Shown here: positions 23,886 through 35,814 of the stretch, piece by piece
Numbering within the stretch: position 1 is the stretch's first letter
How the letters are laid out: every line of letters starts with the position of its first letter
NCBI GenBank assembly: GCA_002914805.1
Contig: JXTB01000226.1
Location: 410,933-474,932 of the forward strand
DNA length: 64,000 nt
Direction of reading: 5' to 3'
DNA from: Parasponia andersonii
Lineage: Eukaryota; Streptophyta; Magnoliopsida; Rosales; Cannabaceae
Program-made: the position numbers and the translations under genes
Notes under the pieces: model-generated
What the model was told of the DNA's origin: nothing
Databases searched by the model: none
The model's input: the letters and a program-made list of their open reading frames with translations, nothing else

Positions 23886-26779
23886 CAACGATTGAATCAA
23901 AAAATCCAGTTCCTTATTACATTGTGTTTCCCATAAATGACCTAATCAAAAAATCCAATTCCTTATTACATTGCACTTCAATGATGAATGATGATAGAAA
24001 ATGATGAAACTAGGTTTAGTAATCTTAAAACATTTTTAAAAAAAATGAAAAACCATTGTGGAATATACCAAAGAGAATTTGAAAAATACCACATTTTAAA
24101 GTTATCCCACAGACATCTCAGGTTTTCGACAATATTACATTTTGAATCTTGCTTCTTAAAATCATATAATTTAAATCTCACCTTTCTAAAATATCACATT
24201 TTTAGTCTCACTTTTTTAAATAGTATTAACTACAAAGAAATAATATGAAGTATAACATTTCTACATATTTAACTCTATCTTTTAGGTTATACAAAATTAC
24301 CCCACCAAAGTGTAATTTTTATAAAATATTTTAAAAAGTGATGTTTCCCTAAATCAATTCGAAATTTTTCAAAAAATTGGCCCATTCGAAATTTTTCAAT
24401 TTTTGCTACTTTGGGTCTTGAATTTTGAAAGAAGCCCTCATTATTATCATTATTATTAGAGAAGTTTAACAACCGCATTTCATTTTATGACTTACAAGAA
24501 AGCTTATAAAAATTATGAAATTTTGTGAGTTTTTTGTGGCTGGTCATAATATTTATGATAACTAATCATAAAAGTTATAACATTCATAAAAAACATGATA
24601 TGTTGCCAAGAAAAATAATCACATAGAACGCAAAATGGTTTGGGTGACTTATGTAGTTAAACAGAAGATGGTTTGGATTGGATTGGGCTGGGTTGGGTGA
24701 CTTTTGAAGTTAAGCTGATATTTTGTATACTGAAAGAACATATAAGAGTCGTCCAAACAGATGAATAAATGGAATTTACGGACCCAAAAATGAAAGAATA
24801 GATTGCTAGTCATGTATTGAATCACGTTTACATTTTATACGCTAGTGGTCAAGACCTCCGGCGACTGTCTTGCATGTTACATCAAAATTGAAATACCTGA
24901 TTAATGTTTTCTTTCTGAGGTAAAAAAATGAGTTGGATATCAAGTTGTTGCCATTACTCTCGCTGAGGAAAGAAAAAAAGGTTAAATTTAGAAAAGGTAG
25001 GCGCTTCTCTCCTCACTTCAAGGGGGTAAAAAAATCATATATAGAGTTTAGAAAATGATTATTTTTTTTCATTACCCTAGCAAAATTAACCATTTTGTCC
25101 TTTGTATTTTTTTTAATATATTCCTTTGGATATGTTGGTAATTGGTAATAACATTTATCTTTTTCAACGAGGTAACCAATTCCTTTTGTTTTAAACTAGG
25201 TGTTTTTTCACCAAAAAGAAAAAAATAAAATAATGTTTTTTCCTGCTCATAGAATTTGAAACTAGCACTAAGTTTAGTAGGAGGGAGAGATAGTAAAAAG
25301 AATGAAGAGGTTAAGAAGGATGAGGGGTGTGAGAGAGGAAGAGGAGTGTCATAATCTCTTAAATGGTTTAGTATCAATTATGAAAAATGAAGATTGGAAA
25401 GAATAGAGTAGTTATTAATGAAATTATTATATTATTTTTTTAAGAAATTTTTTGGAGAGTGAATTAGTCAATTATTCCCACTTTCTAGTTAGGAAGGATT
25501 GGTTTTGGTGGGCTCAAAGGCATTTCTAATCCCTCCTCTCCCTCTCCTCTCATCATTTCAACCAAATTATAGATTTAGTCTGTCTTTCCATCCTCTCCAT
25601 CTTTTCTCTTATTTCTCCTGACAAATATAGCAATATAGCATCTATAAATATGATCAAAACAATATTTTAAGTGAAACAATAATAAATAAAATATGTATTG
25701 GCATAATTACAAGACATAATGTTTCTAAATACATATGGATAATACAACACTTTACCCAATAGTTAAACACAATAATATTATAGTTACCCTGAAAAAACAA
25801 CACACACAAATTTACACCAAATCTACTAAAAAATTGTCAACACGGAATCTAATATATGAATTTACACCAAATTTACTAAAAAATTATCAACACAGAATCT
25901 GATATATGACGGGACAACAATTTAATTTAGCTCTCGAAAATCATGGTATAGTATTCTGTTTATTTTCGCAGTGAATATGTGAAATGACAAATTATGTACC
26001 ACATTTAAACAGCACCATAAAATACCTGAATTGATGCTATAATTTAGCATAAAGGGTTAAAAGAATATTCTCCAATGCACCGTAAACTTTTGTATTGAAT
26101 TTTGCATATGTTATATTTGATGCCAAATGAGCACCGAATATAATTTATGTCAAATTTGACATTTAATTAAATTCAGTAGTAATAATTGTAATTTCATATT
26201 AATTAAAAATCATACTTTCCTTTAAATAATAAGCATATTTTTTTAATACTCAACAAAACTTCTTAATTATTAATTGACAAAAAAGTTAATAAAAAAACAT
26301 TTAGGAATAGGATAGCATTATGTAATCGAGTACAAAAATGAATAAGGCGCCAAATTTGACACTTTAACATTGTCTGTGCCAATTATAACAATAAACATCG
26401 ACATAAAGGTTGAATATTGTCTAAATTTAGCCTATCATACGTTTATGATTCAACATTTTCGCATTTCCAAATTCAGATTTGGTATTGTCCCTTTAAAATA
26501 AAAGATTTGGTATTTTTCCATTACTGTTTGTGAAAATTGATATTATTATTGTTAAAAATAAATAAAATAAAAACAGCTAGAGAAACACGGGTGATATCAT
26601 ACCTTAGAAATTAAGCCTGTAAAAAAAGTTGTCAACTGGACTAGCTGACCCTTTTAGGGTCACGCATGTATAAAGGAAAATTTCTAGTTTTGTATTATTT
26701 TTTTAAAAAAATTTGTAATAAATATTGGTTAGTAGGTAATAATCACCTTACTAAAAATAGAAAAAAAAAAAAAAAAAAG
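23886..26779. other. AT-rich spacer upstream of the alpha-COP gene
   Basis: No gene seen. It contains a 50-bp tandem duplication (25811-25860 and 25861-25910, each starting TTTACACCAAAT) and a purine-rich stretch at 25270-25350. Confidence 0.55.
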
Positions 26780-27406
26780 GTTCGATAGAAAGCTCACGCG
26801 CTCTAGCTCTAACTCTAACTCGAACTCGAGCTCTAACCCAATCCCAAAATCGGTGATTCGGTAATCCAAATCGAGAGCAGCACTACTGCATAGAAACTTC
26901 TTACTCCTCCTAAGAAAGCAGATCTATCTACACGAGAGACGAGAGACGAGAGACCCATCTTTCTCTTTCTCTCTCCTTCTCCCGTTCTCTAATTTCTTTT
27001 ACCTTTATTTATTTATTAATTCTCAATTATTCTGATCTACGCGCTTATCCCAGCTCCGATCCCTGGCAATGTCGGAATCTTATTGATCTGACTCTTCTCA
27101 TTCTCAGATCTGAGGTACGATTCCGATTTCTCTCTCTCTCTCTCTCTCTCTGATTTTAATGTTTCTTATTTTCTCGAGAAAATGGTGGAAAGAGAAGGAA
27201 GGTAAATAAATTTTTTTCTTTTTTGGGGGTTCGATCGATTGATATGAAATTCGTTTAATCTCGATCAATTTCTCGGCAACCAAACAGAGGCGGCAGAGTA
27301 TTATTTGGTTCGTTTGAATTGATTGTGTGGAGGAAATTTGGTTGATTTTGATTTTGATTTTGATTTGAATCGAGTGTTGTTAGGGTTTGAAAATTGAGCG
27401 GGAACG
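26780..27406 (+). promoter_or_regulatory. Probable 5' leader of the alpha-COP gene with a leader intron
   Basis: A CT-rich, GC-richer stretch begins after an A-run at about 26761-26778. A likely leader intron starts at GAG|GTACGA (27115). Acceptors that fit are TTGTTAG| at 27383 and AAACAG| near 27287; I cannot choose between them. The intron has a (TC)n run at 27130-27152. Transcript borders are inferred from sequence only. Confidence 0.5.
27069..27086 (+). promoter_or_regulatory. Short upstream ORF in the alpha-COP leader
   Basis: ATGTCGGAATCTTATTGA encodes MSESY and stops. It lies in the first leader exon if the leader model is right, so it could lower translation of the main frame. Confidence 0.4.
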
Positions 27407-30400
27407 ATGTTGACGAAATTCGAGACCAAGAGTAATAGAGTCAAGGGGCTGAGTTTTCATAGTAAGAGGCCATGGATCTTGGCGAGTCTCCACAGTGGTG
27501 TGATCCAGCTCTGGGATTACAGGATGGGGACTCTCATTGATCGATTTGACGAGCACGATGGACCGGTTCGTGGCGTTCATTTCCATAAGTCTCAGCCGCT
27601 GTTTGTTTCCGGGGGTAGAATTCTCTGCAACTCATAGTGATTTCTGTTATTGTTTGTTCTGTTTCTTGCGCAATATGCATTTTATGATAATGTTGATTAT
27701 GATCACACGGGCAACTGTTAAGATCTATAAAGTTTAATAGGTCCAGGTTTTAAAAAATGGATTAGTGTAGTGTATTCTCTGGTGCTGTTAGTTACGTGCG
27801 AAATTGCATTAAATGGGCTTCAATTGCTTATATCGTTTTGATCTACTGCAACTAAAATGTTTTTTGATTGTAATGTGTGGTGAAGTTGGTGTTTATAGTT
27901 TTCTGGATGAGAGCGGTTGGGTAAGTTACTTTCGTTTTGTGTTTTGGCAGGGGATGATTATAAGATCAAGGTGTGGAATTACAAGCTACATAGGTGTTTG
28001 TTTACTCTTCTTGGGCACCTTGATTACATCCGTACTGTTCAGTTCCACCATGAACATCCTTGGATTGTTAGTGCTAGTGATGACCAGACTATCAGAATTT
28101 GGAATTGGCAATCGCGTACTTGCATTTCTGTGCTCACCGGACACAATCATTACGTCATGTGTGCTTCATTCCATTCGAGGGAGGACCTCGTTGTCTCAGC
28201 ATCCTTAGATCAAACTGTCCGTGTTTGGGACATCGGTGCTCTTAAGAAGAGGTCAGGCACAGCTGCCCCTGTTGATGATATCCTGCGGTTGGGTCAGATG
28301 AACTCGGATTTGTTTGGTGGTGTTGACTCTGTTGTCAAATATGTCTTAGAAGGTCATGATCGAGGTGTTAATTGGGCCTCGTTCCATCCAACCCTCCCCC
28401 TAATTGTCTCTGGAGCAGACGATCGTCAAGTGAAACTTTGGAGAATGAATGGTATTTAAAATTTTATTTTTCTTTTCTGTTTTTTTTTCATTGGTTTTTT
28501 ATTTGCTTATCTAACTTCAAATATATATCACAAGTTTGGTAGGAACAAACCCGGAGATGCATTTGCTCTTTGTTGCCAAGTGTTAAAACAAAGGAAAAGT
28601 TAAACTTTTGCCCAGTTTCGAACTTTGACAATGAATAACGATGCCGAAGAACTTTATGCATTAGTTGAAAAGCTCATTTCGCATTTTTCTGTCTGATATC
28701 AACCTTGCTATTTGTCCTTTGTTTTGTTTAATATTATTCTTCTCTTTTTGTTCTGTTTTATTTTATTATTATTATTTCTATTTTTAATAAGGCTGTTGAG
28801 ATGAACTAGCTAATGCTTACCTCTGAATCTCGTTGGTTTCAGACACAAAAGCTTGGGAAGTAGACACTCTAAGAGGGCACATGAATAATGTATCATGTGT
28901 TCTGTTCCACGCAAGGCAGGATATCATTGTGTCCAATTCAGAGGATCGGAGTATTCGTGTGTGGGATGCCACCAAGCGAACTGGTCTTCAGACATTTCGC
29001 AGGGAGCATGATAGATTTTGGATTCTTGCATCACATCCTGAGATGAACCTTTTGGCTGCTGGTCATGACAGTGGCATGATTGTCTTTAAGTTGGAGAGGG
29101 AACGTCCCGCTTTCTCTGTTAGCGGCGATTCAATGTACTATGTCAAAGATCGTTTTCTCCGGTTTTATGAGTTCTCAACTCAAAGAGATACTCAAGTAAT
29201 TCCTATACGAAGGCCTGGTTCATCGTCCTTGAATCAAGGAGCCAAGACGCTTTCTTATAGTCCTACTGAAAATGTGGTCTTAATCTGTTCAGATGTGGAT
29301 GGTGGTTCTTATGAACTTTACATCATACCTAAAGATAGCTTTGGCAGAGGTGAGACTATGCAGGAAGCGAAAAGGGGAAGTGGAGGATCGGCAGTTTTCA
29401 TCGCTCGAAATAGGTTTGCTGTGCTTGATAAGAGCAGCAACCAAGTCTTTGTCAAGAACCTTAAAAACGAGGTTGTGAAGAAGAGTTCCCTTCCTATTGT
29501 CATTGATGCAATATTTTATGCTGGAACTGGAAACTTGCTTTGCAGGGCAGAAGATAAAGTGGTTATTTTTGACCTTCAGCAGAGGATTATTCTAGGGGAG
29601 CTTCAAACTCCATTTGTTAGGTATATTGTTTGGTCAAATGACATGGAGTCTGTTGCTCTTCTAAGCAAACATTCTATTGTGATAGCGAATAAGAAGCTTG
29701 TCCATCAGTGCACTCTCCATGAGACAATCCGTGTTAAGAGTGGAGCATGGGATGATAATGGTGTCTTTATATATACTACTCTGAACCACATTAAGTATTG
29801 CCTTCCTAACGGGGACAGTGGAATCATCAAGACTCTTGACGTTCCATTATATATAACAAAAGTGAACAAAAACACTATTCATTGTTTGGATCGAGATGGG
29901 AAGAACCGTGATATTATTATTGATTCAACTGAATATGTTTTCAAGCTGTCCCTTCTGAAGAAAAGATTTGACCAGGTTATGAGCATGATTAGGAGCTCCG
30001 ACCTATGTGGACAGGCTGTTATTGCATATCTCCAGCAAAAAGGTTTCCCAGAGGTTGCTCTTCATTTTGTTAAAGATGAGAGGACCCGTTTTAATCTGGC
30101 ACTGGAGAGTGGTAACATCCAGATTGCAGTTGCTTCCGCTAAGGAAATAGATGAGAAGGATCATTGGTACCACTTGGGAGTGGAGGCCCTTCGTCAGGGT
30201 AATGCAGGTATTGTAGAATATGCATACCAAAGGACAAAGAACTTTGAGAGGTTATCATTCTTGTATCTTATTACTGGAAATTTGGATAAGTTATCTAAAA
30301 TGCTAAAAATTGCTGAAGTAAAAAATGATATAATGGGTCAGTTCCACAATGCTTTGTACTTGGGTGATATTAGTGAGCGTGTTAAGATCTTGGAGAATGC

Positions 30401-31787
30401 CGGTCACTTGCCCCTCGCTTATGTCACAGCTACAGTTCATGGACTCCATGAAACTGCAGAACGTTTGGCAGTTGAACTGGGAGACAATGTTCCTTCTTTA
30501 CCAGTTGGTAAATCACCATCTCTGTTGGTTCCTTCAAGCCCACTCATTTGTGGTGGAGACTGGCCCTTGTTGAGGGTTATGAGGGGAATATTTGAGGGTG
30601 GTCTTGATAATGTTGGCAGGAATGCAGAAGAAGAGTTTGAGGAGACTGCAGATGCTGACTGGGGAGACAATTCGGATATTGTAGACGGTGAAAACTTGCA
30701 GAATGGTGATGTCAGTTCAGTTAAGGACGATGGGGATGTACATGAGGAGGACGAGGAGGTGGGATGGGATCTCGAAGATCTCGACCTTCTACCTGAGATT
30801 GATACCCCCAAAACTGCCAACAATACCCGATCAGTATTTGTTGCCCCAACTCCTGGTATGCCTGTTAGTCAACTTTGGGTCCAAAAATCATCTCTTGCCG
30901 CTGAACATGCAGCTGCTGGAAATTTTGATACTGCAATGCGTTTGTTGAACCGACAGCTTGGTGTACGGAACTTTTCTCAAATGAGATCATTATTCCTTGA
31001 GTTGTACATGGGTAGTCATTCTTACCTAACGGCCTTCTCGTCGGCTCCTGTGATCTCTGTTGCAGTTGAGAGGGGATGGAGTGAAACAGCTAGCCCCAGT
31101 GTCAAAGGGCCACCTGCTCTTGTGTTCAAATTGTCTCAGCTGGATGATAAGCTTAAAGCTGCTTATAGGGCCACAACTGCAGGGAAATTTCAAGAGGCTT
31201 TACGACTTTTCCTAAGTATTCTACATACCATTCCTCTGATAGTAGTAGATTCAAGGAGAGAGGTTGATGAAGTGAAGGAATTAATTATTATCGTAAAAGA
31301 ATATATTGTGGGATTGCGGATGGAGCTCAAGAAGAAGGAACTTCAGAATGATCCAGTTCGCCAACAAGAGCTGGCAGCCTACTTCACCCACTGTAAGCTG
31401 CAGATAGTTCACCTGAGATTGGCACTGTCGAATGCTATGACTGTTTGCTTCAAAGCTGGTAATCTTAGCACGGCAGTGAATTTTGCCAGCCGATTGTTGG
31501 AAACCGAGCCCAGTGAAAAACAAAGGAACACTGCTAGGCAAGTCTTGCAAGCTGCACAGAAGAATATGAAAGATGCATCCCAGCTGAACTATGACTTCAG
31601 GAATCCGTTTGTCATCTGTGGGGCAACATATGTGCCCATATACCGTGGGCAGAAGGACGTCGCATGTCCATACTGCAGCTCTCGTTTTGTTCCTGCACAA
31701 GAAGGGCAGCTTTGTGCCATTTGTGATATTGCTGTTATTGGATCGGATGCATCTGGCTTGCTCTGTTCTCCTTCCCAGTTCAGATGA
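27407..31787 (+). CDS. alpha-COP: Coatomer subunit alpha (alpha-COP)
   Basis: Exons 27407-27614, 27951-28451 and 28843-31787 (GT-AG introns, phase 1 at both joins) encode 1217 aa, matching the roughly 1216-1218 aa I recall for Arabidopsis alpha-COP. The start [18 protein letters not shown] is the family's conserved N terminus. Residues 1 to about 320 are WD40 repeats ([50 protein letters not shown]). A coatomer WD-associated region follows. An acidic linker spans about 831-895. The C-terminal domain ends with two Cys pairs, CPYC (about 1177) and CAIC (about 1196), and CSPSQFR. Alpha-COP is part of the COPI B-subcomplex with beta'- and epsilon-COP, coating vesicles for Golgi-to-ER retrieval of KKXX cargo. 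Most of the protein lies in one 2.9-kb exon. No damage seen. Confidence 0.98.
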
Positions 31788-31997
31788 TCTGAGCTGAGCA
31801 AGTAAGAGCAATTTTATACAATGGTTTTATTCGTTGTTTTATCTCCCTGCGCAGGGACGGTCTTTTGAACAGACGGATTCCTTTAGATTATGTTTTATGT
31901 TCTTTTTTCTGTTTTAATCTCTATTGCCAGGTTTTCATCGTCTCTTGCACTTGATCTCTGACAAGATTTAATTCTATGTTGTCATCAATTTTACTGT

Positions 31998-32003
31998 AAT
32001 AAA
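31998..32003 (+). terminator. Likely polyadenylation signal of alpha-COP
   Basis: AATAAA about 210 bp after the stop codon, in T-rich 3' flanking sequence. Confidence 0.5.
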
Positions 32004-32159
32004 CTTCTGAACTTCGAGAAGTAGCGTTATTAGGCTGAGGTGGGGATATAGAATGCTTTTCCTGATGTGTAAGTTCCAAATTTTGATTTGTTTGGTGTTG
32101 GTAACTGAAGCTTCATTTATTCTCTTTTTCCCATGAAATAATGACAATCCAGCGTAGTT

Positions 32160-34074
32160 TCATCCTCTCTATTACTATTTTTATTATTTAATGAACAAGG
32201 GGAAAAAGTGTGAGGTGAGCAAATAAATGAAGGACGCCTTTATGCAGGTCTCAGCGGGTTCGAGTTATGACGTCGGTGACTAGACTTTAACCCGTTGATC
32301 CAGAGAGTAAAACACTCTGTTTTCAAGTTTATATTCAGTTAAAGCGCTTTTACTTGTTTTAGCCAGATAAGATAAGGGCTTGCGTGTTCCTTATTAATTT
32401 CAGATAGATGTACTCCAGTTCGCAAGCGAATAGCCAGCTAAGCCAATCTCTCTCTCTCTCTCCAACTTTTTGGCTTCTTTTGTTTCCTCTTTCTCTTTGA
32501 ATCTTTTAAAGAGTGTACAATTATCATTTTGCTTTTCCTTTGGCAAGGGATATGCAACTTTTGATGAGACATAAAGACATAGTTTTAACGGCAAATGACA
32601 TCAATAATCTGCTTTAGAAAGGGAAACCTATGATCTATAAATCAACATCTAGATAACTACGTTCGTACGATGTTCTCCACATGCATAGGGCGCTAGCATA
32701 CAACACCAATTTAAGGTCGCTCAACTCTACAATTATTATTTTATGGATGCCATTGGAGCATCTCCCTCCCCACTACAAGTCTACAAGGCTTCTTGTGTTG
32801 TGGTCTTTAATATATAATAGTGCTATTAATATATAAGAGTGCTAGATCTTTTAATTATTTGTTAAAATAGCTAGTAAGACGTCATTACTGGTACTGGAGA
32901 ATTTGGATTCCTAATTCTGATAGAGAAATATTTCTGACTCTTTTATTTTTTTAAGTATAAATCAAATATAATATATATATGGGCACCAATCTAGTAGGTA
33001 TTTTTTTTTTTTTTAACTTATGCATAGATATCAATTTGGCCAATAAAAATTTAGCATGCACATCTTTTTATTGTAAAAGGTAAGAGAGAGAAAGAACATT
33101 AATGATGCGCGTCTTTTTATGCACTTCATTATAGTTATTGGATCACCACACCATTAGATGATGATCCAACGGCTAAAAAAAAAATACCTACCCATAAGTA
33201 AAAAAAAAAAATACCTATTGGATTGGCAACCTCTCTCTATAAATATATATATATATATATATAGCTGAAAAAAATGATATTTCTTTTTTATTTTTTTATC
33301 AGGACTATTAATATGGTTAGTAAAGGAAAGAAAAACTATAAATAATTGAAAATGGTGAAACGTTGGAGCTAAACTCCATGTAAGATTTTTCAGAAGGATA
33401 AACATAGGCGAAGGGCTCCCTATATATATTTTGGTTAGGTTTTAAGTTGTAACAGAGATGACGGAATAGTTCCCTGTTTCTAGACTTAGGTTTCAATTGC
33501 CCTCTCTACAACTATCATTCGTCCCGTCTCTACCCATATTTGATATGTTAGGATTTCTATCAAGTATTTTGATCATTCACTTGCAATATTCCTCATTATT
33601 AATGTTAAAAAAAAAAAAATAGGAAAAATGAGGGAATGAGTAGAACTTGTTTCTTGTGTGTGTGTGTGGCCAGGAAACCCGAAAGGAGGAATCTTTATTT
33701 TTGTTTCAAGAGGAAAATACATATATGTATACATATACATACATATAATAGGGATCAGTAGTTTTTTTTTTTTTTTTAAAAAAATCTATTTATAAATATT
33801 ATTTTACATAATTAAAATTCATCTTAAATATCTTTTCACACTAAAAAAATATAGTATTAAATAGTATGTATTTATTATTTTTTTAATTATTCAAATTATT
33901 ATAGTCATTAGATAATTGATCTAACGCTTAAAAAATAATTATAAATAAATATAAAATAAAAAAAAAATCACTGGACCATATATAATAACAGGATTTTATA
34001 TTCATAGGTTTTATTTATTTTTTTTTGCTAAAAGATAAATAGGTTTGTAATTGGTACTCCTATAGTTCAAAGGA
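32160..34074. other. Spacer, no gene seen
   Basis: AT-rich with short A and T runs and (TA)n at 33243-33262. A small GC-richer patch at 32230-32310 (GCGGGTTCGAG) was checked for a tRNA and does not fold as one. Confidence 0.5.
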
Positions 34075-34075
34075 A

Positions 34076-34231
34076 ACATTGATACTTTCATGTGTTGGGT
34101 CTTTGGCCTGAACTGATTTCAAAAGTCGAGTGGGACTTGAAAAAGATGTTTCAACATTGATACTTTCATGTGTTGGGTCTTTGGCCTGAACTGATTCCAA
34201 AAGTCGAGTGGGACTTGAAAAAGATGTGTTG
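34076..34231. repeat. 78-bp tandem duplication
   Basis: ACATTGATACTTTCATGTG begins at 34076 and again at 34154. The units are almost identical (TGATTTCAAAAG versus TGATTCCAAAAG) and end in GGGACTTGAAAAAGATGT. Confidence 0.95.
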
Positions 34232-34976
34232 AGCTATAAGGAATAATTAAAATTATTGATACTTTTGCTTTCTCACATTATATATACCATACAATTATTT
34301 CACTTCTTTTTTTTTTTCTACTAAGGGCATCAAGTTTATTTATTAATTTCCTGGAAATTGAAATAACAATCCTTTTTTCTACCTGGATAAGTAGTAGATA
34401 GATCCAAGTATCCAAGTATCGTAATTGTCCAATGAAGTAGCACAAGTATTGTATATCAGTACATGTACCCGTACTATCACTTTATTTGTCATTTTATTTT
34501 GTTTACTATCCTAATATGACAAGGTCTAAGTAGCCAGTAGCCACACAAGATAAAACACTTGTGACTGTCTCCACATGGACATTCCCTTGGATTACGCGAT
34601 GAATAAGACATCTCAATTCTGTAGTATAATCGTACTATATAGCATACCATTGTTGATGAAGTAGTTACTTTGTTCCACCTACGCACCTAATACAAAATGA
34701 TGCTCTTATGAAGTAATTTTTTCCCTTTCTATTTTTCATAGAGCTAGTGTATATGAATAAATTTCCTGAAAGTTCTTTTTTTTTTTTAAAAAAAAAAAAG
34801 TTTTACTTAGGGTAAAGCTTACCCTTTATTTTTTTTTTAAATTGTAATTTTCAATTGATCATCTTTTTGGCCTTGTAATGATAAAACACCAGTTTAGTAA
34901 CATATATATATACACTTAATCATGAAATTGTGAATGAAAAAAAAAATTATTAGTTGTTATATCTAAAAAGGCAAAT

Positions 34977-35294
34977 GGCAGAAAAATATCCTAAGGTTTT
35001 GTTATGTAATTTAAATCCTAAAATTTGGACTCCACAATATAATACCCTAAAATTAAGAATTGCTAACAATTAATATCATGAGTTAATTTTTTAAATAACT
35101 TCAACTAGTTAAGACAATAATATCCTCAAACTTAAGGAGAATAATAGAGACTCATCTAGTTTTAACGGAAGATATTATTATTTTTTTGTTACTAAAATTG
35201 ATAAAAAGTCAGTTTAGAATATTATTTTGCGGAGTCCAAACTTTAAGTTTTAAATTACATAACATCTAAACTTCGTGGTGTTTTCTATAGTTCA
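34977..35294. mobile_element. Foldback MITE, copy 2
   Basis: Related to 23531-23885. The left arm (GTTATGTAATTTAAATCC, TTGGACTCCACAATATAATA) pairs with the complement of the right arm (GTTATGTAATTTAAAACTT, TTGGACTCCGCAAAATAATA), giving imperfect inverted repeats of about 90 bp around a core with ATATCCTCAAACTTAAGG. No coding capacity. Confidence 0.78.
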
Positions 35295-35434
35295 CCCTAT
35301 TTAAAATATATTATTATATTGTAGAAATTCAACTTTTAGAGTTCATAAATGTATACACTTTTTCTCTCTTTTTTTTTTTTGAAAAAAAAAATAAAACCTG
35401 ACTTTCATTCAATTGGGCAATAAAAATACACTAA

Positions 35435-35814
35435 GGGCATGTTTGATTTGAAGGAATGAACTTTGTAAAAGAAAACTTATTTCACTAAGAAGTACATTCC
35501 AATATTTGCTTCATCTTTTTAGTAAGGGAATGAGAAATATAATTTCATTAAATTATAGAATTACTATTCTACTCCTCCACTTATGGAATAAAAGTTCTAA
35601 CTTATTTTAAATTTTGATAAAACTAATTTTTCCTTTTTTGCCTTATTAAAATATTTAAAAGTAAAAATAATTTTGTCCATACACAATTTATTTCATTTCA
35701 TTCTACTATTAATTCCAATTCCAACCAAAAATATATCATCATTCATATTCATTTTCTAATTTTATTTCATTATCATTCTTTGTTCTAATTTTATTTCATA
35801 AACCAAACATCACC
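35435..35814. mobile_element. MITE-like element with GGGCATGTTTG end
   Basis: Left end GGGCATGTTTGATTTGAAG after TAA. The right end in complement reads GGTGATGTTTGGTTTATGA. The terminal GGGCATGTTTG motif and a TAA flank suggest a Tourist-type (PIF/Harbinger-related) MITE, but the right end is degenerate and no matching 3-bp duplication is present. Interior AT-rich, non-coding. Confidence 0.5.

Noticed and set aside
31281-31811. 176-codon antisense frame (also 30437-30823)
   Set aside because: Antisense to highly conserved alpha-COP coding sequence; no independent support.
32230-32310. Possible tRNA from GCGGGTTCGAG
   Set aside because: No anticodon arm or acceptor stem can be built around it.
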